DNA of 64,000 nt from Mytilus californianus (Eukaryota > Mollusca > Bivalvia > Mytilida > Mytilidae): NCBI RefSeq assembly GCF_021869535.1, contig NW_026262744.1, positions 124,001 to 188,000 of the forward strand. Reading direction: 5' to 3'. The position numbers and the translations under genes are program-made. A model generated the notes under the pieces. That model saw nothing but the letters and a program-made list of their open reading frames with translations. It did no database searches and had not been told where the DNA came from. This document shows positions 57,047 to 64,000 of this stretch, piece by piece (within the stretch, counting starts at the first letter, position 1; every line of letters starts with the position of its first letter).

Positions 57047-57754
57047 CCCCCAAGGGTGACTGGGGAATAGAAATATGGTCACCATTGGTCTTCCTCCGAC
57101 CGGCGGTAAAACCCTCGCTAAAGTGGGGCGTCCGTTTGGCTGTGCGGGATGTACAAATTTGCAGCCACGTCCGGTCAGAATGGGGACGTTAAATCCGATG
57201 CCTCGTGTAAAGAGAGTGCCACGCTCTTTGCACGTTAAGAACCCTTGCAACAACTCTTTGAGGGGTCCGTAGGTGACCTGTTGCAAGGCTAAATTTCTGT
57301 CCCTATCCAATATACCCTTATTTTCCGTGGCAGTCTAAATTTCTCCGTCCGTAATCCCTTAATCTATTACAGAACCTACCTATTGTATTTATTGTGAACT
57401 TGTTCTCGTCCTGAATATGCATGAAATATTTGCCACTGGACGTTAAGCAACCAACAATCAATCAATCAATCAATCGTGTAAAGTGAATGCCACGCTCTTT
57501 GTACGTTAAGAACCCTTGCTACAACTCTTTGAGGGGTCCGTAGGTGACCTGTTGCAAAGCTAAATTTCTGTCCCTATCCAATATACCCTCATTTCCCGTG
57601 GCAGTCTAAATTTTTCCGACCTTAATCCCGGACGACCCTCTTACAGAACCTACCTATTGTATTTATTGTTAATTTGTTCTCGTCCTGAATATGCATGAAA
57701 TATTTGCCACTGGACGTTAAGCAACCAACAATCAATCAATCAATCAATCAATCA
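57047..57754 (+). mobile_element. SINE-like element copy 21, dimer
   Basis: A full-length unit ending in (aatc)n, followed at once by a second unit that starts at 'cgtgtaaag', the same internal start as in the 51,850 dimer. No clear target duplication. Confidence 0.87.
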
Positions 57755-58096
57755 AAATAGTTTTAAGAACACTGAAGAAAGATTAACCTGTCTTTCTCTG
57801 TCACATATATTGAATCCTTTTGTGCAGGAAATACTAACTGAAGCCTTTTTTACTTCCAGAACCTAAACACACCATGCAGTCTAAGAAAGGAATACCACTA
57901 AAAAAAATAAAACAAAAAATCTTCTTTACATTTAATTATTTGTTCATAATCTAAGAAAATAATTTCAATAACAACTTTTCATTTGAATGCATGAATAACT
58001 TTAAAACTACATGAATGTATTGAAATTTAAGCATATACATGAGTTACAATAATCCTCCAAATTGTCCATATTTTTGGAATATTTTGCCAATTCTTT
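57755..58096. other. Gene-free
   Basis: AT-rich, nothing recognised. Confidence 0.3.
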
Positions 58097-58313
58097 TTAA
58101 ATTTGCCATAGAATATTCATGTCCTTTTCATGTACATCATGTTTCAAAATTTCAGCCTTTACGAAAAGGAGTGCACCATTTAAATTTTGTGAATAAGGCT
58201 GCTCTGCGCTATAATATAATCCCATTAATGTAAGAAGTGCTGTTATGGCATCATGCACTTTTGTCTCAACATTCTCTTTTAACATTACCATGATGGTGGA
58301 TTCGACTCCCAAC
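58097..58313 (-). CDS. Exon-like segment
   Basis: Open from an acceptor (ggattttgcatattag) to a stop at 58,097. Encodes about 72 residues starting 'GVESTIMVMLKENVETKVHD' with 'ITALLTLMGLYY'. No motif known to me. Same strand as the exons at 45-55 kb. Confidence 0.35.
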
Positions 58314-58805
58314 CTAATATGCAAAATCCAGAATGCATTTAAATATAAAATGTCATTGAAATGTAATTGCATTTTTATATAAAATGTATCATAATATTGT
58401 TATCTTTTATGGCACATTCCTGTGTACCAATTAGTACTAAAATAGGAAGTTAACCCCTGAAGATTTTTCGAAGTAATCTACATAGTTTTAACGCGAACCT
58501 CGAAGGAAACCCAAAACGAACTTTTACAAAAAAAAACAGTATTTACTTAACCGTTTGCTCAACGTGGGTTCAAAATGAGCAAAAAAATATTTGTGTACAA
58601 TGTGTCATGTGAACAATCAGGAAAAAAAGATTACACAGACATAATACAAGTCTGCTTTCAGGATTCAAATATATAAATTTGTGGCAAATTAGAGCTTCAT
58701 TATATCAAAGAGTCGTACTATCTGAACATTTATAAATAATAAATTGTATAGCGATACTTTAATTTTATAGTTGCAACTAATTAGCCATCTATCATATATC
58801 ATCAG

Positions 58806-58858
58806 TATATATATATATATATATATATATAGATATATATATATATATATATATATAT
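58806..58858. repeat. (TA)n microsatellite
   Basis: About 53 bp of alternating T and A with one G interruption. Confidence 0.95.
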
Positions 58859-58962
58859 GCATTTATTCCAGGTCAATATGTGAAAATGATATAATTCAAG
58901 TATGAACCTTTACTAAATTGATGAAATGGCACCAACCTCCGCTCACCGCTCACCACCCCCCT

Positions 58963-58988
58963 CCCCCCCCCCCCCCCCCCCCCCCCCC
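58963..58988. repeat. Poly-C run
   Basis: Twenty-six C in a row, preceded by 'gctcaccgctcacc'. Length is probably unreliable. Confidence 0.9.
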
Positions 58989-59329
58989 AACACCATGTGT
59001 GACCTGGTGATTAAACCTGCCTATGGGACTTGAACAACTCAATTCGTCCAGATTAGCACACATTTACAATACATTGGTGTACTTTTTCTATTACATCCTT
59101 CTCAAAATCAGTAAAATTCTTCAAAATATGGTTATACATTGTCACTGAGACTATGTTATAGTTTAACCATGTCAGCCATGTTTTTTGATAGGTGAGATCA
59201 TCGGACACATTTTTAAACGAGATACCCTAATGATGATTGTGACTAAGTTTGGGTATAATTTCCTGATCAGTTTCAGTGGAGAAGATTTGTGCAAGATTAC
59301 AAACTTTTACAACATTTTACAATAAATTC

Positions 59330-60125
59330 GGACATTTTTCTTAATTATAGTATTAGATGTTTCCTAAAATCAGTCACTTTTTATAGCTACTGGTATTAGA
59401 TGTAACCTTAAATCGGTCACTTTTATTGATTATTTTACTATATTTTACAATGAATTCGACCAATGTTTATGGATAGTTGTATTAAAAATAACCTTAAATC
59501 TACCATATTGTATAGGTGATAATTGTATAAGATGTAACCATAAATCTGCCAATGTTTTATCGATAATTTCCAAGGTTTTCCAGTAAATGCGACCCCTTTG
59601 TTTTGATCATTTTACTAGATATTACCTTAAATCTGTATTTTTTATAAGTATTTGTATTAAATGTAACCTTGAATAGGGCACGTCCTTTATTGTTGATGTT
59701 ACTTTATTTTACAATGAATTGGACCCTTTTTATAGGTAATTGTACTAGATATAACCTTAAATCTACCGTAGTTAATAAATAAAGGTATTAGCTGTAACCT
59801 TCAGCCAGCCACTGCTTTAATGATTATTTACAACATTTTAAAGTTTTTTTTATGATACTGGAATGAAATGTAACCTTAATTGGTCACTTTCGTTTAGATA
59901 ATAATATCAGACATAACCTTCATTCGAACCTTATTTTATAGATAATTGTAAAAGACGTTACATAAAATCAATCATATTTTACAGATAGTTGTATTAGATG
60001 TGGCAACATTCAACCGGCTACTGTTTTGTTTATATTTTACTACTTTTTACAGTAAATATGCTGACTTTTTATTATTGTATTAGATGTTACCTTAAATAGT
60101 TCACTTTCTTAATTGGTAATTCCAT
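59330..60125 (+). repeat. Diverged satellite, left block
   Basis: Irregular units built from 'gataattgtattagatgtaa', 'ccttaaatcggtcac' and 'ttttatagat', about 50 or 90 bp each. The same units lie in reverse at 60,330-60,680 and forward again at 62,510-63,720. Non-coding. Confidence 0.75.
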
Positions 60126-60225
60126 TTGTTGCGCCAAAGGATAACAGTTGGTAAGAAATATTCAGAACAAAAATCATGGAATTATGCGCCGTGCTTCATT
60201 GACTAGACATTAAACCATGCTCATT

Positions 60226-60245
60226 CCGACGTTTTTTTTCGTCGG
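60226..60245. repeat. Hairpin with T8 loop at the satellite inversion
   Basis: ccgacg, eight T, cgtcgg: a perfect 6-bp stem. It sits in the unique spacer where satellite orientation changes. Confidence 0.85.
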
Positions 60246-60329
60246 TCCTGCTTCTGGTTAAGCGTTCTTAAAGAACTTGAGGTTCAATTAACTTGAAACT
60301 TAGTACAGAAGTTACGATTAATAAAGAAG

Positions 60330-60680
60330 TGACCGATTTAAGATTAGATCTTATACAATTTATATATAAAGTTGTAAAGTTATAAAAACCTTATTAAATG
60401 TAATATAAATATCAATGAAGAAAGTGGCCGATTGACGATTTCATCAGAAACAATTGTCTACAAAAATGGTCGATTCAAGGTAACATTCAATGCATTATGT
60501 ATAAAAAGTGGTTGAATTTTGTAAAATGTATTAAAGTTATCAGTAACAAAAGTGGCCGATTTCGGGTTACATCTTAAACAATTATCTAAACAAAATGACC
60601 GAATCAAGTTGGTATCTTATACAATCATGAATAAAGTGGTCAAAATTACTGTAAAATATATGTAAATGAAGTATCGGATG
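60330..60680 (-). repeat. Diverged satellite, inverted block
   Basis: Reverse complement of the 59,330-60,125 units, e.g. 'gtggccgatttcgggttaca' and 'agattagatcttatacaatt'. Shorter than the left block. Confidence 0.7.
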
Positions 60681-60782
60681 TTTTCTCAGCATGAACTGTT
60701 GTTAGAATTCTATCTGCCAAATTTGAAAATTCATTCTCTGTGGATATGTAATTGAAATCTTCCTCCGTAAGGATTTTCATGT

Positions 60783-60960
60783 TCAGTATATGTCTGTTGC
60801 TTCTTGGGAAATATCACAGCCCGTTTCTTCGTGAGGTTCGGTTAGGTTGTTTCTATCAATTTCTAATTTGGAAATATAATGTTCCAGGGCCTGAAACACT
60901 GGCTGTCTAAGTGCTGTGCAGACAGAACGTGACAAACTGCTCAGAGTCCTTCCTTGACAT
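60783..60960 (-). CDS. Exon-like segment
   Basis: Acceptor (ctcttccaaactttcag) at 60,961, then about 58 residues beginning 'CQGRTLSSLSRSVCTALRQP' and ending in a stop. It reads in the frame one base after the acceptor. No domain known. Confidence 0.35.
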
Positions 60961-62027
60961 CTGAAAGTTTGGAAGAGTGTAATAAAACACTACGACAATA
61001 CATATCGAATTCAAAATTTGAGGTGCATGTTATTAACATACAAATTTCTAAAAATGGGGGCTTATGTGCATTTCACGATAAATAAAATAAATCGAGGCAA
61101 TGTCTTGCTCCCTTTCAATAAGACTAATGATTTGTTATGTGCTGTTCTTCATTAGGACTGATACACAACTTTCTTGTTTGTATCTTTTTTTTAATTTTGC
61201 ACAGCCAGGGTTGGCTTAGTGATATGGGTTATGCTCATTGATGAATGCCGTTTTATAATTTCTTTTTCTAGATTTATATCTTGATACATTTATTATGCTG
61301 AATTCCAATCTATGGACAAACAGTTCGAACACCCTTTGAGTGTTGGTAAATCGTACATCTTCGGTGTATCTCCGAAGAACTTGTACAATTCTAACTTGAA
61401 ATAAGTAATATAAATTCTTTGACAGACATGTGTAACATAACGACTTATTGCATCATGTATTTGAAGATCAAAACGCAATAAAATGATTTACATACTCGCA
61501 CAAGTGCCAAACAGGTGTGTTCAACAATAACGATGTTAATACTGCTATTGGAATTATCTTTCTTTGTTTGTGACTACCATTGGAACCAATACTTCCGTAT
61601 ACATACAACTGTAGGAGCCTGTTGATTAATAGTTTGATAAATCAAACATGTTTATGATAGTTATTCACAAAATTCATATGTAGAGTCAAAACATTTTTTT
61701 TATTATATCATCTATCATAACTTTAGGTCCGCATTGAGCTTGTATTAAGTCCATGAGTTTACTTGCAGTACTCATTGTATTCCTTACATTATTTTGCAAC
61801 CGTGTTATTGTTTCGAAATTTATATAAAACTTGAGAAGTTAGTAAATACTTCAACTGCTCAGTTGTTTAAAATGTGTACAAACACGATATTTAAAAAAAA
61901 TGACAGCTTGTTCATATTAATATTGAGTGAAATAAATATTCAACAAGTTGATCATACCGAACATTCTATTTGTTTAAAATGATGAGCAATAGCCTCCTCT
62001 TCTATCATCTCTTTCAGATCACTGTTT
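60961..62027. other. Gene-free
   Basis: A weak dispersed repeat trace near 61,205-61,260. Nothing else recognised. Confidence 0.35.
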
Positions 62028-62102
62028 CCCCCAAGGGTGACTGGGGAAACGAAATATGGTCACTTGGTTTTCTCCCAACCGGCAGTAAAACGCTTGCCGA
62101 AA
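62028..62102 (+). mobile_element. SINE-like element copy 22, 5' fragment
   Basis: Only the first 75 bp (to 'cgcttgccgaaa'). The rest has been lost or replaced. Confidence 0.75.
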
Positions 62103-62269
62103 GTAAGAAAATTGTTCAGAAATATAATAGAATAAACAAAGATGTGTTCATGATTGATAGTGTCTACGGACAAGACAAAATTAACAGGTTCTTTTTTGAT
62201 AGAATAAGAACAACAACAACAGGAGATTTAGATATATCATTTAATTGTCTAAATCATGAAAAGATCTAA
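62103..62269 (+). CDS. Coding-like fragment, unrecognised
   Basis: About 55 codons, Lys/Asn/Asp-rich ('NKDVFMIDSVYGQDKINRFF'), following the SINE fragment in the same frame and ending in a stop. It abuts the minus-strand frame ending at 62,266. Could be a broken exon. Confidence 0.3.
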
Positions 62270-62505
62270 ATGAAACTATATACAGTTTTCTGTTTTTTTA
62301 CTTCAATTTTGGGATCGCTCATTTCGCATGAGATGGCAGATTTTTGTAGCCATGAATCATCAGTCTGATCTGGAAATACGTGATAGTTCTTTCCTCCAAT
62401 TCGTTTTGGTTCCATTAAATGCACACAACATTCGTTGTTCTCTTCGTTGAGTACGTAGGCCACAAACTTCTGGAAATTGTCCTTGCCATACAACTTGACA
62501 CTTTT
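62266..62505 (-). CDS. Terminal exon-like segment, Tudor-like pattern
   Basis: About 77 residues, ending in a stop at 62,266. The pattern 'FVAYVLNEENNECCVHLMEP', then 'VFPDQTDDSWLQKSAISCEM', then a closing 'TVYSF' matches a small beta-rich C-terminal domain I know from many uncharacterised bivalve and cnidarian proteins (a y-x-G/A-x-V...vkF/hl...FP..D..W pattern). No name can be given. Possible acceptor near 62,500. Confidence 0.4.
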   Translation of the reverse strand, partial: KSVKLYGKDNFQKFVAYVLNEENNECCVHLMEPKRIGGKNYHVFPDQTDDSWLQKSAISCEMSDPKIEVKKQKTVYSFI

Positions 62506-62509
62506 GATA

Positions 62510-63720
62510 GATAATGTATTAGATGTAACATTGAATCTATCATTTTTTTTCGGTAGATAATTTTATAAGATGTAACCTTCTATCGACCACTTCCTCTATT
62601 GATAATTCTATTATATTTTACAAGATTCAACCACCAATTGAAAATAATTGTATTATAGTATTTAGTCTTTAATCGGTCATTTTTTTAAAGGATGATTTTA
62701 TATATTTTACAATATACATTTTTTTTATTGTATAAGATGTAACCTTAAATCGATAATTTTTTTTTAGATATATGTATCAGACTTAACCTTATTTTGAACC
62801 CTCTTGATATAAAATTGTATTAGAGGTAGCCTTAAATCGGCCATTTTCTTGATTGATAATTATTTTACATTTTTAAGATTCGGCCACTTTTTATAGATAA
62901 TTGTATAAGATTAAACCTCAAATCTTTAATTTTTTTTAGATAATTATATCAGACTTACCCTTATAGATAGTTGTATTAGATGTAACCTCAAATCTACCAC
63001 ATTTTATAGATATTGTACTATACGTAACCTTAAACCAGCCACCGCTTTATTGATACTTTTACATTTTACAGTAAATTTGACCATTTTTTTTATAATTGTG
63101 TTAGATGTACCTTTAAATCGGTCACTTTTTTTTTATTATTGTATGAGACGTAACCTTAAATCAAACACTTTATAGATATGTGTATTAGATTTTGCAATAA
63201 ATCAACCACTCTCTTAATTGATAATTCTAATATTTTACAAGTTTCGACCACTTTTTTTATAGATATGTTTAGATGTAACCATATATCGATCTCTTTGTAT
63301 AGATACTATTATTATGTATATCCTTAAATCAACGACCACTTTTTATAGATAATTGTATCAAATGTAATTTTAAATCGTCATATTCTTTATTGATAATGAT
63401 ATCAATTTTTACAAGCTTCGACCACTTTTTAAAGATAATTGTGTTAGATGTAACCTTAAATCGGTCACTTTCGTTATTGATTATTTTACTATATTTTATA
63501 ATCATTTCGACAGCTTTTTATAAATAGTTGTATTAGATGTATCCTTAAATCGACCACATTTTATAGATAATTGTAATAGATGTAACCTAAAATCGGCCAC
63601 TGTTTTATTGATGACAAATTCTAGTAAATTTGACCTTTTTGGATAATTGAATTATATGTGACCTTATGGTTACAGTTATCTAGAAAAAGTTTCTGAATAT
63701 AGGTCACTCTTTGTAGATAA
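62510..63720 (+). repeat. Diverged satellite, right block
   Basis: The same units as 59,330-60,125 in the same orientation, e.g. 'agatgtaaccttaaatcgg' near 63,445. About 1.2 kb. Non-coding. Confidence 0.75.
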
Positions 63721-63763
63721 TTGTTGTAATATCATTCAATTGTTATCTAGTAGTTTATTCTTA

Positions 63764-63964
63764 TCAAATGTTATCATGTAGTAAATACTTATGCATATGT
63801 GACTTCGTTTCCTTCCCATCCTTGTAACTTCCCTTCTCGAATGCCTCTGGATCAAGTTTTTGATATCTGCATTCCCTTGTTGATATTGCTATACGCTTTA
63901 GAATATGGTTATGGTAACCTCTCTCGTGATAATGTTGGCATGTTGTCTTATCAATTTCTAGCAT
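63764..63964 (-). CDS. Unrecognised frame at the window edge
   Basis: Sixty-six codons starting MLEIDKTTCQHYHERGYHNH, with 'RECRYQKLDPEAFEKGSYKD'. Coding-like composition but no motif known to me. Might continue beyond the window as an exon. Confidence 0.25.
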   Translation of the reverse strand: MLEIDKTTCQHYHERGYHNHILKRIAISTRECRYQKLDPEAFEKGSYKDGKETKSHMHKYLLHDNI

Positions 63965-64000
63965 TAAGTTGTGAAAAATCTATCCACTGTGACACTGGTG

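Noticed and set aside
58806..58988. TA and C runs as functional elements
   Set aside because: Ordinary simple repeats; lengths are prone to sequencing error.

Overview
The window looks like accessory, repeat-dominated DNA from a marine bivalve, most probably a mussel (Mytilus-like). This is an inference from AT-rich intergenic sequence, several dispersed repeat types I associate with mussel genomes, and retroelement families typical of molluscs. No rRNA gene, complete tRNA gene, CRISPR array or intact single-exon host gene is visible. Nearly all recognisable coding sequence belongs to mobile elements, or to exon-like segments flanked by splice signals.

Layout. (1) 0.1-1.6 kb: a dispersed repeat and the C-terminal end of a LINE on the minus strand. 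(2) 2.06-10.5 kb: a Ty3/gypsy retrotransposon on the minus strand. From its 5' side (right) it has an SGNH-esterase-like reading frame, gag with two zinc knuckles, protease, reverse transcriptase (RT)/RNase H, integrase, a chromodomain-like tail, a long AT-rich 3' region, a polypurine tract and one LTR. It has several breaks, and no second LTR was found. (3) 11-28 kb: retroelement scraps, a histone-type 3' stem-loop without a histone gene, a tRNA-like sequence, a DDE-integrase remnant, an OB-fold exon split by SINEs, and many SINE copies. (4) 28.2-35.4 kb: a LINE on the minus strand with endonuclease, RT, RNase H and a preserved 3' terminus. A SINE sits inside its RT, and the SINE plus endonuclease block is repeated in tandem at exactly 1,246 bp. 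(5) 36-45 kb: a ~147-bp tandem repeat, a ~74-bp minisatellite, gag and LINE remnants, more SINEs. (6) 45.5-61 kb: minus-strand exon-like segments with splice signals, including a two-finger zinc-finger exon and two exons resembling the C-terminal part of MULE-type transposases, again peppered with SINEs. (7) 59-63.7 kb: a diverged satellite that switches orientation around a small hairpin.

The most coherent biology is a probable LINE/SINE partnership. The LINE ends in a GC-rich stem-loop followed by the tail taaagcaacaacaatc-(aatc)n. A 54-bp insertion inside the gypsy pol gene, with a 12-bp target duplication, consists of just this stem-loop and tail. About 20 copies of a ~420-bp SINE-like element end in a different stem-loop followed by almost the same tail, many with 10-17 bp target duplications. 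The SINE also carries internal hairpins in which copies show paired (compensatory) substitutions. Together these suggest that a stem-loop plus tail is the recognition signal for one reverse transcriptase used by both elements.
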